From the NCBI RefSeq assembly GCF_023715145.1, contig NZ_JAMBNP010000023.1:1-40761 (forward strand): a DNA stretch of 40,761 bases, given 5' to 3'. Below the pieces are notes generated by a model that saw nothing but the letters and a program-made list of their open reading frames with translations, was not told the DNA's origin and ran no database searches. The position numbers and the translations under genes were made by a program. This document shows, piece after piece, positions 1 to 7,834 of the stretch. How positions within the stretch are numbered: the first letter of the stretch is position 1; every line of letters starts with the position of its first letter. The DNA is from Paenibacillus glycanilyticus. GTDB lineage: Bacteria > Bacillota > Bacilli > Paenibacillales > Paenibacillaceae.

Positions 1-388
1 TTGGTTTGTATTTGGATCCGGTCGCTGGCGAGCATCTGGGACCCTCATACATCATACCAAGGAGTCTTTTTGTTTCTCAAACCTCGTATTTCTTCATTAT
101 AGGAATGCTGCCCTTTACTTCAACAAAAGCTGCAGCGGATTCATTTTAGTGATGGTACGGTTCACATCATTTTCTATATATATTATCACCCTTGCACCGT
201 CCAATTGAGCAGGTATGTTCATTTCATACCTCCGCCAGAAGAATTATCTGTGCGTTTAGATTTCTATTAAATTTCTACGTTATCCTGCCCTTTCGTATCC
301 ATGCATCTATATTTGCACCAAAGAGCATTAAAGTTAGTTCGTTCTTTCATGGTAGTTTTTTAATAACTCGATCTGATGTTTTTGGGGA

Positions 389-475
389 TCACGGCCTTGT
401 ATAGAAGTTCTTGTCCTAATACGGCTTTGTATAGAAATTCTTGTCTTGAGCTCACGACAAGAACTTCTATCAAAA
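389..475. repeat. 30-bp-period repeat, locus A
   Basis: Two direct units start at 391 (acggccttgt) and 421 (acggctttgt), exactly 30 bp apart, each continuing into TATAGAAnTTCTTGTC. A third, inverted copy follows at about 455-470 (GACAAGAACTTCTAT), so the second and third copies form a hairpin with arms ATAGAAaTTCTTGTC and GACAAGAAcTTCTAT around TTGAGCTCAC. Related units with the same 30-bp period occur near 13011 and 36484. Confidence 0.7.
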
Positions 476-578
476 AATAAAAAGCCGCAATATATGCGAC
501 TTCGATTGTATAAATGTTGTTGTCGTCTGACAGTTACCCATTGGGCTACTAAACAAACTCCTTACCTTCATTCAGATT

Positions 579-623
579 CACACAAAAATAACCATCGCAA
601 CAAGCGATGGTTATTTTTGTGTG
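579..623. terminator. Perfect 20-bp hairpin, bidirectional terminator-like
   Basis: The arms 579-598 and 604-623 are exact reverse complements (20 bp) around a 5-nt loop AACAA. The stem has a GC-rich top (ACCATCGC) and an A/T-rich base, so transcripts from either strand would end in a U-rich run. This is the usual shape of a bidirectional intrinsic terminator. No intact gene adjoins it, so which transcript it serves is unclear. Confidence 0.7.
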
Positions 624-715
624 TTATCGAGTATCGACTATATTCTAAGCCTAGACACATATCGATCCATGTATTCAGATAATGTTTATTTCGATTGATG
701 GATTTTCATAAACTT

Positions 716-1135
716 TCATGGCCACACCCATTGGCGTAAACGCGCGCTTAAGACGATATTCTTTGAACAAGATGAACAATGAAATGAAGAAAGCCGGCTG
801 ATAAAATCATGTAGGAGAAGCAGCGCCAAATCGACGCGTTCCTGGCCATCAAGAAGTAAACCGAAAGCAGCAGGAAATAGGAGGATGGATTCTGAGGCTG
901 CTTTTAGAAGTCGAATATGGCCGAGCGTGGACGGCGACGCGCTCCCTTGTCTTTCCGTTCGACTTCGGTGATCGCCTCTTCCTCTATTATTCGCTGCCTG
1001 TTGCCCTTTCACAACTTCACCGTCACTCGGGCGTATCGTGCAATAGACAACAAAGAAAAGCTGAAGCAGCAACCGCTCCTTCAGCTCCTTTCTGTCCCAC
1101 TTCGTCGGCGCGAGCGATTCAGACTTGCCGCGCTG
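716..1135. other. Gene-less or degenerate stretch after the GH2 gene
   Basis: Long open frames exist on both strands (716-1072 minus, 917-1240 plus), but none resembles a known family. On the minus strand a hydrophobic run around 790-860 shifts from frame to frame, which would fit a decayed small membrane protein downstream of the beta-glucuronidase gene. This is a guess; I see no motif to support it. Confidence 0.3.
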
Positions 1136-2827
1136 TTATTGACCGATATAATACTTCCTCACCACGTCGCAAACCAGCTTAGGCCGGCGATATTCATCGA
1201 CTACACCTTTGCTGTTTTTTGTCATCGCGCGGGTGAGTAGCCATCCGGTTGCTTCTGTGACCCTGCAATCGCAGAATTGCCAGATGAACAAGCCCGATAA
1301 ATACGGGCGCTTCAAGTAGGCGACCAGGTTAAGCTCCAGGATGTCTGCCTGTCGTTCCTCGGAGCCCTTCACCCGGGCCGGAGAACGAAAGCCGTAGTAG
1401 CCGTCCGCTCCGAACTCGCTGATGATCATCGGCTTCCCTTTGCCGCCGAGTTCGTCCGCCCATGCCCTTGCTCGGTCGCATAATTCGCCGGGGTCATCAT
1501 CCGTATACCACTGCGGATACAAATTCACGGAGACGACGTCCGCGAGATCGAAGCATTTCTCTTTCTCGCGGTGATGCGAGGCGAAGGTAAGCGGACGGCT
1601 GGAGTCTAGCCTGCGGATTTGATCCAGCTGTCTACGGTAATGCTCGCGTCCTTCCTCCATATCACTTGCGCACTCGTTCAGAATCGCCCAAAGGATGATC
1701 GACGGGTGGTTAACATGCTGCGTTACCATTTCGTTATTGACGGCTTCGCATTGCGAAATGAAGTTCGGATTACGCATCTGTTCGATGCTGAGGCCGCGGG
1801 CGTGATTCTCCTCCCAGACTAACCATCCTTGCTCGTCGCACAGGTCCAGGAAGCGCTCATCGTTCGGATAATGGCTTGTTCGGACGGCGTTTACACCCAT
1901 TCCCTTCATGAGTTCCAGATCGCCGACCATGAGCGAAAGTGGCAGCGAAGGTCCGGCCAAGGCATGATCTTCATGACGATTAAACCCCTTCAGGAAGACG
2001 GGCTCGCCGTTGAGCAGAATCGCGCCCTCCCGTGCGTGGACGACCCGGAAGCCGACCCTTTCCACCAAATCGTCCACGGGCTCCGCCACTCCCTGCAGCA
2101 TCAGCTCCAGTTGCAACTCGTATAGCCGAGGCGTCGAGCCCGACCAAGGGATAACGTCCGCGAAACGAAACGTACGCGTTACCGTCGTGACCTTCCCGGG
2201 ACCGGGCAGCAGCGTAATCGAACCGAAATCCAAGATTTCCTGCCCTAATGTCCCCCGAAGATGAACGGTCCTAGCGTGAGGTGAATCGTTGCACACGGCG
2301 GCCGTGATTTCTCCGCTCCAGCCGGACTCGTCGCAAGACGGGATAAACCTTATGTCTTCTAGATAGCAGTCGCCGATCTTCTCCAGCACGACGGGCCGGA
2401 TCAGGCCGCCGTACGTGTAATAGTCGTTCGGGACATGCAAGGAAGACGCTTCGCCGAACGAATTGTCCGCCTCGACACGCAGCTCGTGGAGCCCTGGCTG
2501 AACGCCTCGCACTTTGGCCGTGAAGGCTGTATAAGCATTATAATGCTCGGTGATCAATTTCCCGTCGAAGAAGACTTTGGCCGTATGGCTGACGCCCTTG
2601 AACGCCAATCGCAAGGAGACCGCTTCATCGATCCGGATCATCCTTCTGTAGACGCCCCGCCCGCGATACGTGGCGAGCTCCGGATGCTGTTCCCAGCAGC
2701 CGGGGACGACAAGCCTGTAAGGATATTCACCGGTACCCTCCTCGTTTCCGGGAAGTGGTGCGAAATCCCATAAACCGTCCAACTCGTTTACCCACCTAAT
2801 ATGATGTGTCTCGAATAATCTGATCAT
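1136..2827 (-). CDS. GH2 beta-glucuronidase (uidA/gusA-like)
   Basis: This is a glycoside hydrolase family 2 enzyme, most likely a cytoplasmic beta-glucuronidase that releases glucuronic acid from imported oligosaccharides. The 563-residue product has a jelly-roll sugar-binding domain (about 1-165), an immunoglobulin-like domain (165-270) and a TIM barrel (270-563). The acid/base glutamate is in ILNECASD (about E385) and the nucleophile in ISEFGADG (about E471). An N-x-K motif (NSK, near residue 538), which binds the substrate carboxylate in known glucuronidases, favours this activity over galactosidase. Length is slightly below E. coli GusA (603). I chose ATG 2827, which starts MIRLFETH. An upstream TTG at 2872 is in frame and lies 16 nt after AGGAGTG, so the start is uncertain. 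It is the last gene of the minus-strand sugar operon. Confidence 0.85.
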   Translation of the reverse strand: MIRLFETHHIRWVNELDGLWDFAPLPGNEEGTGEYPYRLVVPGCWEQHPELATYRGRGVYRRMIRIDEAVSLRLAFKGVSHTAKVFFDGKLITEHYNAYTAFTAKVRGVQPGLHELRVEADNSFGEASSLHVPNDYYTYGGLIRPVVLEKIGDCYLEDIRFIPSCDESGWSGEITAAVCNDSPHARTVHLRGTLGQEILDFGSITLLPGPGKVTTVTRTFRFADVIPWSGSTPRLYELQLELMLQGVAEPVDDLVERVGFRVVHAREGAILLNGEPVFLKGFNRHEDHALAGPSLPLSLMVGDLELMKGMGVNAVRTSHYPNDERFLDLCDEQGWLVWEENHARGLSIEQMRNPNFISQCEAVNNEMVTQHVNHPSIILWAILNECASDMEEGREHYRRQLDQIRRLDSSRPLTFASHHREKEKCFDLADVVSVNLYPQWYTDDDPGELCDRARAWADELGGKGKPMIISEFGADGYYGFRSPARVKGSEERQADILELNLVAYLKRPYLSGLFIWQFCDCRVTEATGWLLTRAMTKNSKGVVDEYRRPKLVCDVVRKYYIGQ

Positions 2828-2916
2828 TCCCGTTTCCCGTCCTTCCGTGTGCCATGCACTCGTGCCGCTCAAGGCATGTTGAATCTCTCACTCCTGTATT
2901 GCAACGTTCCACTTCG

Positions 2917-3020
2917 TTAGTCGTTTCGGTTCTGTTCGCGGTATTGCGTCGGTGTCATGCCTGCGCTCCCTTTGAAAATTTGACTTAGCTCCTACCTCGA
3001 CCGGACATTCACCTGCAAGT
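2917..3020 (-). pseudogene. AraC-family regulator, C-terminal remnant
   Basis: On the minus strand the bases up to a TAA at 2917-2919 encode LSQIFKGSAGMTPTQYRE followed by QNRND. This is the characteristic last helix and tail of an AraC/XylS DNA-binding domain. Just upstream, in the same frame but behind a stop codon, is LQVNVRS, resembling the preceding helix. The rest of the gene is missing. It lies between the binding-protein gene and the GH2 gene, so an AraC regulator or AraC-type response regulator once sat in or next to this operon. Confidence 0.7.
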
Positions 3021-3058
3021 TGTGCCTAAATCGGCTAGGCGCGCTAAATTGATAAGAA

Positions 3059-3097
3059 GCTGCCTTCCCGAACCGACCGGGTCGATTCGGGCGGCAG
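3059..3097 (-). terminator. Terminator after the large binding protein
   Basis: The arms GCTGCC-TTCCCGAA and TTCGGGCGGCAGC form an imperfect GC-rich hairpin 12 bp beyond the stop codon of the 3109-4887 gene. On the minus strand it is followed by TTCTTATCAATTTA. It probably ends or attenuates the transcript before the GH2 gene. Confidence 0.55.
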
Positions 3098-3108
3098 CCC
3101 ATGTCTGA

Positions 3109-4887
3109 TTACGATTGCTTGCGCAGCTCGAATACTTTCTTCGTCTGTTCGACCGTCCAGTCGATGATCTCGTCATAGCCGAGACCTTTCGCCTTCTTGA
3201 TCATTTCTTTCTTCAGCTGGTCGTATTGCGCGTCGTCGTTGGCGTAGATCATCTTCCAGGAGTATTCCTTGATGACCGCACCGACTTGGCTCAGCTTCTG
3301 CGACAGCATCGTGTCCATAACCGCCGGTGCTTCCGTCGAGGAAACCGCATTGTTGACGGCGATTTGGTTGTTCTTCGTCAGCAATTCTTTCGGCGTCAGG
3401 GCACCCGTTGCTTCGCGCCACGATTTCTCAACCGGGTTCGGGTTATCCTTCAGCACAGACGACCACATATTCCAGTCGTACGGCTCTCCCGTATTCGGGT
3501 TCGTCGTCGTCGTCTTCAGCGTCGTGTTGTTGATTTGCGCAGCACCGTCCTTGTACGTGCCGCCGCCGAACTCTGCAGGAACCTGCTGCGACGTGTCTCT
3601 CAGCGCTTTCTTACCGAAATCGGTCAGTGCGGCTTTACCGTCCTTCATTTCCCACGTCAAGCCTTCCGGTCCGTTCAGCGTCGTCATCATGCCTTCCGGC
3701 GTATACAGCCAGTTGATGAATTCCATGATCCGCTCCGGATGCTTCGCCTTGGCGCCAATCGCCCAGACGCGGTTGCTGCCGAACGGCGAGTAACCGTAGG
3801 AGTAGATTTTCTGCGCGCCGATGCCGACCATCGCGAAGCCCTTGCCCGCATCCGTGTGGTTAGGCGTGTTGTAAGCGCTGTCCTGCCAAGGGAACCAAGA
3901 GAATAGTACTTGGCCGTCTTTGTACTTATTGACGACGTCATCGAACTTCTGGGTCATGGAGTCCGGATCCAGGAGGCCCATTTTGTTGGCGTCGTAGTAG
4001 AATTTCAACGAACGCAGGTAGTAGCTGTTGTCTTCTAGGATGCCTTGATATTTCTCTTCGTTCGCGGAAATCTCAAGCAGCGTGCCTTGGTTGAAGCCGT
4101 CGGAAATGTCATAACCGTAGATGGTTCCCGGCTGCTTCGCGAGCGTCATGTAGTTGCCGTCCCAGTCGCCCCACAGCGAGAGGCCGTAAGTCGGTTTGCC
4201 GGAATCGCTCTTCGGCTCCAGCTCCTGCATTTTCTTCAGAACAGGCAGGATGTCTTCCATCTCCGTCATCTTCGGGTTGCCGAGCTTCTGGTACAGATCC
4301 CAGCGCATATCGATCTGGTATGTCATCGTGTTGCCTTCGGAAGGGCCGGAAGGCATGTTTGATGCATCATGTCCGACGCCGTATACCGCTTTGCCGTCGC
4401 CGAAGTTCTTCTTGTTCTTCTCGATCGCTTGGGGAACGTTTGCAAGAATGTCTTTGCCGTATTTCTCGAGCAAGCCGTCCTTCGTCCAATCCAGCAGCAA
4501 GCCCGCCTTGATGGCGTCACGATACTCTTGGCCGTCATTGCCGAACACGACAAGGTCGCCAAGGTCGCCCGATGCCATGAGCGTCGCGAATTTCGCTGCG
4601 CCGCCCGCGAGGTTCGGAGCCGTAATGTTCATTTCAAGACCGAATTTGTCCTTCAGGATCTTGCCGTACCAGCCGCCCTGCGTGCCGGCGAAGTTCGCGA
4701 GTTGCGAGAGCACCTCGATCTGATACGTTTCTTTCGATGCGTTAGCGTTTCCGGCACCTGCTGCCGCGTTGCCGCCTGCATTCGTATCCGCATTGCCCGC
4801 ATTCTCTGCGTTGCTGCAAGCCGCTACTCCCATCATCAGAACAGTTGCGGCCGCGACGAGTTTCACTTTTGTAAGCGTTTTAGCCAT
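3109..4887 (-). CDS. Sugar ABC transporter substrate-binding lipoprotein (LipO/LplA type)
   Basis: This is an extracellular solute-binding lipoprotein that should deliver an oligosaccharide to the two permeases encoded just upstream. The 592-residue product begins with a signal peptide and lipobox (MGVAAC, lipidated Cys24), followed by an Asn/Ala/Gly-rich linker (about 25-50). The rest matches the large (about 550-residue) binding proteins that Paenibacillus pairs with LplB/LplC permeases. Examples are the W/Y-rich sugar-binding stretches TYGLSLWGDWDGNYMT and FSWFPWQDSAYNTPNH. The start ATG has GGGAGGT about 11 nt upstream. A hairpin at the end of the preceding permease gene may raise expression of this gene relative to the permeases. 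No ATPase is encoded in the operon; such systems use a shared MsmX-type ATPase elsewhere. Confidence 0.88.
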   Translation of the reverse strand: MAKTLTKVKLVAAATVLMMGVAACSNAENAGNADTNAGGNAAAGAGNANASKETYQIEVLSQLANFAGTQGGWYGKILKDKFGLEMNITAPNLAGGAAKFATLMASGDLGDLVVFGNDGQEYRDAIKAGLLLDWTKDGLLEKYGKDILANVPQAIEKNKKNFGDGKAVYGVGHDASNMPSGPSEGNTMTYQIDMRWDLYQKLGNPKMTEMEDILPVLKKMQELEPKSDSGKPTYGLSLWGDWDGNYMTLAKQPGTIYGYDISDGFNQGTLLEISANEEKYQGILEDNSYYLRSLKFYYDANKMGLLDPDSMTQKFDDVVNKYKDGQVLFSWFPWQDSAYNTPNHTDAGKGFAMVGIGAQKIYSYGYSPFGSNRVWAIGAKAKHPERIMEFINWLYTPEGMMTTLNGPEGLTWEMKDGKAALTDFGKKALRDTSQQVPAEFGGGTYKDGAAQINNTTLKTTTTNPNTGEPYDWNMWSSVLKDNPNPVEKSWREATGALTPKELLTKNNQIAVNNAVSSTEAPAVMDTMLSQKLSQVGAVIKEYSWKMIYANDDAQYDQLKKEMIKKAKGLGYDEIIDWTVEQTKKVFELRKQS

Positions 4888-4991
4888 GTTTTACAAGACC
4901 TCCCTTGGTTGTGTGGAAACCTCATTTCGAACAACAAGCTTAGGGTAAATCTAAGGCGGGCCTCACTCCTTTCTATAAAGTCAGAGGAGCC

Positions 4992-5020
4992 GGGGCGGAA
5001 GGTTATCCCTTCACCGCCCC
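4992..5020 (-). promoter_or_regulatory. Intra-operon hairpin at permease stop codon
   Basis: GGGGCGG (4992-4998) pairs with CCGCCCC (5014-5020), extended by AAGG with CCTT. The hairpin overlaps the stop codon of the 5003-5899 permease and has no strong U-run. It is therefore better read as an mRNA stability or processing element between permease and binding protein than as a full terminator. Confidence 0.5.
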
Positions 5021-5899
5021 GATCATGATCCCTTTGACGAAGAAACGCTGAAAGTACGGGTAGACCAGCAGAATCGGCAGCACGACGATCATGGACACGG
5101 TCGTCCGAATCGAGGTCGACGTCTGCATGTTGGCCAAGTCGAGTCCTTGGCCCCCCGAAGAGTTCCGCACGATAGCCGCCAGCGAGGACGCCTCGTTCAT
5201 ATATTTGTAAAGCACGTACTGCAGCGTGAAGAACTTCTCCTTGGACATGAGGAACAGCGTATCGGTGAACGAGTTCCATTGCGAAACGGCCGAGAAGATG
5301 GCGATCGTCGCCAGAATCGGCGTGATCAGCGGGAATATGATCCGGGTGAAGATGACCCAATAGCCCGCGCCATCGATCTGGGCGGATTCCTGAAGCGCCA
5401 GTGGAATCGACTCCACGAACGTCTTGACCAGGATGACGTAGAACGGCGAGACGATCGCCGGCAGAATGTACGCCAGGAAGTTGTCCGTCAGGTGCAGGGT
5501 TCGCATCGTCATGTACCATGGGATAATCCCAGCGTTAAAGTACATCGTGATGACGAGGTACCGGTACCATACCTTCCGTCCCCACATCTCCTGTTTGGTG
5601 AAGAGGAAGCCTAGGAAGGCTGCTCCGCATACGGATACCGCCGTGCCGATGACCGTCCGGCTGAGCGATATGAATCCGGAATGCATGAAGTTCGGAAGAT
5701 TCAGCACCTGCGAATAGTTGCTGAAATGGATCTCCTTCGGATAGAAGGTAATCAGTCCCCTGCTGCTTAAGTCGTTGTTGCTGATCGTATTGATGAACAA
5801 GTAATAGAACGGAAAAATACAGAGCAGCGCGATGAGTGCGAAGACGATGTAGTTCACGGTATGGAACGCGACGTCACCCGTGTTAAGTTTCTTTTGCAT
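5003..5899 (-). CDS. Sugar ABC transporter permease, LplC/YtcP type
   Basis: This is an inner-membrane permease of the CUT1 family and half of the translocation pore for an oligosaccharide. The 298-residue product has about six membrane helices, starting with FALIALLCIFPFYYLFINTI (about 20-40). The cytoplasmic EAA loop that docks the ATPase is ESAQIDGAGYWVIFTRIIFP (about 190-210). The C-terminus ending in FFVKGIMIGAVKG is typical of the LplC/YtcP branch. It begins 24 bp after the end of the partner permease (5924-6889), and the binding-protein gene follows. All are on the minus strand, so they form one operon. Confidence 0.9.
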   Translation of the reverse strand: MQKKLNTGDVAFHTVNYIVFALIALLCIFPFYYLFINTISNNDLSSRGLITFYPKEIHFSNYSQVLNLPNFMHSGFISLSRTVIGTAVSVCGAAFLGFLFTKQEMWGRKVWYRYLVITMYFNAGIIPWYMTMRTLHLTDNFLAYILPAIVSPFYVILVKTFVESIPLALQESAQIDGAGYWVIFTRIIFPLITPILATIAIFSAVSQWNSFTDTLFLMSKEKFFTLQYVLYKYMNEASSLAAIVRNSSGGQGLDLANMQTSTSIRTTVSMIVVLPILLVYPYFQRFFVKGIMIGAVKG

Positions 5900-5923
5900 A
5901 CGTGTCTCTCCTTACTGACCGGA

Positions 5924-6889
5924 TTAAATGATGCTCTCGCCGCGAAGCAATTTGGACATTCCGTTCGCGAAGAACAGCAGGATGATGCTGATGGCCGACT
6001 TCAGCATGCTGACCGCGGTGGCGAACGAGAAGTTGTTGCCGACCAGGCCGGTGTTATAAACGTAGAGGTCAAGCACCTCGATATGGCTCTTGTTGATCGC
6101 ATTCTGGAAGACGAAATACTGCTCCAGGCCGTTGTTGATGAAGTTGGCGATCGTCAGCAGCAGCAGGACGAAATACGTTGGCATAATACCCGGTACGGTA
6201 ATGTTCCAGATGGTGCGGAACCTGCCTGCGCCGTCCACCCGGGCGGCTTCGTACAGCTCTTGGTCGATCCCCGCGATCGCGGCGATGTACAGAATCGCTC
6301 CCCATCCGAGTCCCTTCCACAGCTCCCACAGCGCCATCTTTAGCCATGTGTGGCTATCGGAAGCAAGGAAGCCGATCCCTTTGTCGATGAAACCCAGGTT
6401 GATTAGAATGTGGTTCACAAGCCCGTTATCCACCGAGAACAACATGAAGGCGAACGAGTAGACCAAGACCCAGCTGATGAAGTTCGGCAGCGTGGTCAGA
6501 ATTTGGACATACTTCTTGAAGCGCTGCGACCGCATCTCGCTCATGAAGATGGCGAAGATGACCGGCAGGACGGAGGCCAAGATATTCAGCGAGCTCATAG
6601 CCATCGTATTGCGCATGACGCGCAGCACTTCCGCCCTCTGCGTCGGATTGCCGAATATCGATCTAAACCACTCTAGACCGACGAAGTCGGACACGGCCAG
6701 CGGGATGCCCGGCCGGAAGTTATAGAAAGCGTAAATCCAGCCGTACAGCGGCAAATAGGAGAATATAAAGACCAGTACCAGAAACGGCAGTGCCATCAGG
6801 AATAGCTTATATTTGTTACGGATTTCGAACGACCGCTTCTTGACCGGCACTACGCCTGGTCCGGATTGCGCTTGAATGGTATTGGACAC
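5924..6889 (-). CDS. Sugar ABC transporter permease, LplB/YteP type
   Basis: This is the second CUT1 permease, forming a heterodimeric pore with the 5003-5899 product. The 321-residue protein has a cytoplasmic N-terminal tail, a first helix in LFLMALPFLVLVFIFSYLPL and the family signature YGWIYAFYNFRPG. The EAA loop is YEAARVDGAGRFRTIWNITV (about 215-235), and it ends in LLRGESII as LplB/YteP proteins do. It starts 18 bp after the broken GH42 gene, in the same direction. Substrate is not readable from the permease; the neighbouring glycosidases suggest glucuronide- or galactose-containing oligosaccharides. Confidence 0.9.
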   Translation of the reverse strand: MSNTIQAQSGPGVVPVKKRSFEIRNKYKLFLMALPFLVLVFIFSYLPLYGWIYAFYNFRPGIPLAVSDFVGLEWFRSIFGNPTQRAEVLRVMRNTMAMSSLNILASVLPVIFAIFMSEMRSQRFKKYVQILTTLPNFISWVLVYSFAFMLFSVDNGLVNHILINLGFIDKGIGFLASDSHTWLKMALWELWKGLGWGAILYIAAIAGIDQELYEAARVDGAGRFRTIWNITVPGIMPTYFVLLLLTIANFINNGLEQYFVFQNAINKSHIEVLDLYVYNTGLVGNNFSFATAVSMLKSAISIILLFFANGMSKLLRGESII

Positions 6890-6907
6890 TTCGGAACCTC
6901 TCCTTGT

Positions 6908-7797
6908 CTAGCAGTATGATAAAATGTCGACGCCGAACGGCTTCAGTGAAATGCGTTCGGTCGCGATTCCCTCGTACAGGATACTCTCGTACGCCCGGTC
7001 CAGCACGATCGCCTGGTCGGAAGTCGTAAAGTTGGTCAGGAACAGATAAGAGGCATCGCCGCTTCGACGAACGGAAGCCTGCACCCCTTCCGGCAGCCCT
7101 TGAATACACGGAATATTCAAATTATTCAGGATGCCGGCGAACAGGTCGGCCAGGAAGTCCTGCCCGAAATTCGCGCCGTGTAATAGATGGACCCGCTGCC
7201 GGCCCGGTTGACGGTTACGGCTGTTCTGCCGGCATAATACTCCGAGCAGTACCAGCCGATCGGTTCGGCTCCGGCTGGCTCGATAATGTCGGCCCACTGC
7301 GAGCAGAGATACGTTTTGCCGTTATTCATCTGCACGGGCACCGTGTCCGAGAAAAGCGCGTCCCAATCCTTCACGATCAGGCCCGCGCATTCGGCCAGCG
7401 GTCCCGGTACCTCCATCGGCCAAACGGTATTATTAAGATTCTTGATACCACTGCGGCACGTCAAAATCAGTGTGCTTCCCGATTCCGCAAACGCTTTCAG
7501 TTTCGCGGTGATTTCTTCGTCCATCAGGTACAGATACGGCGCCACCTCCAGCTTGTAGCCGTCAAGAGGCTCCGTCCAGTGCAGCACGTCCGTACCCGCT
7601 CCCAGCAGGACAAGCGCGCCGTGGTAGGACTTCAGGATGCTCTCGTACTGAAAGCCGTCTTCGATATGCGGCTGGATCTGGCTCCCGAACTCGCCGATTC
7701 GGACCATGAAGACGCCAGCCTCCTTCATCCGGCCTGCATCGGCCTCCCACATCTCATCTGCGTCCCATTCGGGATAGTAGTCCATTCTGATTCTCAT
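6908..7797 (-). pseudogene. GH42 beta-galactosidase, barrel deleted and frameshifted
   Basis: The N-terminus MRIRMDYYPEW plus VRIGEFGSQIQP is that of GH42 beta-galactosidases, with the usual first barrel strand and the RIGEF motif. Within about 40 residues the sequence jumps to the beta-galactosidase trimerisation domain (YHGALVLLGAGTDV, YLYLMDEEITAKLKAF). Nearly the whole TIM barrel, with both catalytic glutamates, is therefore missing. Near 7178 the frame changes: TAT TAC ACG GCG should read on to GANFGQDFLADLFAGILNN, so one G appears lost. The rest continues to KPFGVDILSYC. What remains is about 295 codons against 650-690 in the family. The gene sits between a binding protein and the permeases, so the operon once had its own galactosidase. 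Confidence 0.85.
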
Positions 7798-7834
7798 GCC
7801 TATTCCCCCTTGTAACAGCTATCCTACATGCGGT

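Larger units (their letters stand above)
1..715. other. Gene-less stretch with repeat and hairpin
   Basis: No convincing gene was found in this 715-bp stretch. The open frames at 192-404 and 446-682 lack ribosome binding sites, have unusual composition, and the second one runs through a hairpin. The stretch does hold a 30-bp-period repeat (389-475) and a perfect hairpin (579-623), both listed separately. Positions 1-150 could contain the tail of a gene lying upstream of the window, but no family was recognisable. Confidence 0.6.

Noticed and set aside
389..475. CRISPR array
   Set aside because: The 30-bp periodicity has no spacers: units abut, vary in sequence and occur only as pairs, and no cas gene is present.
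192..682. Two plus-strand frames in the first 700 bp
   Set aside because: They run through the 30-bp repeat and the perfect hairpin and have no translation signals.
3115..5028. Long plus-strand open frames (3115-3906, 4045-4362, 4196-4723, 4369-5028)
   Set aside because: They lie opposite the binding-protein and permease genes, have arginine/valine-rich shadow composition and no ribosome binding sites.
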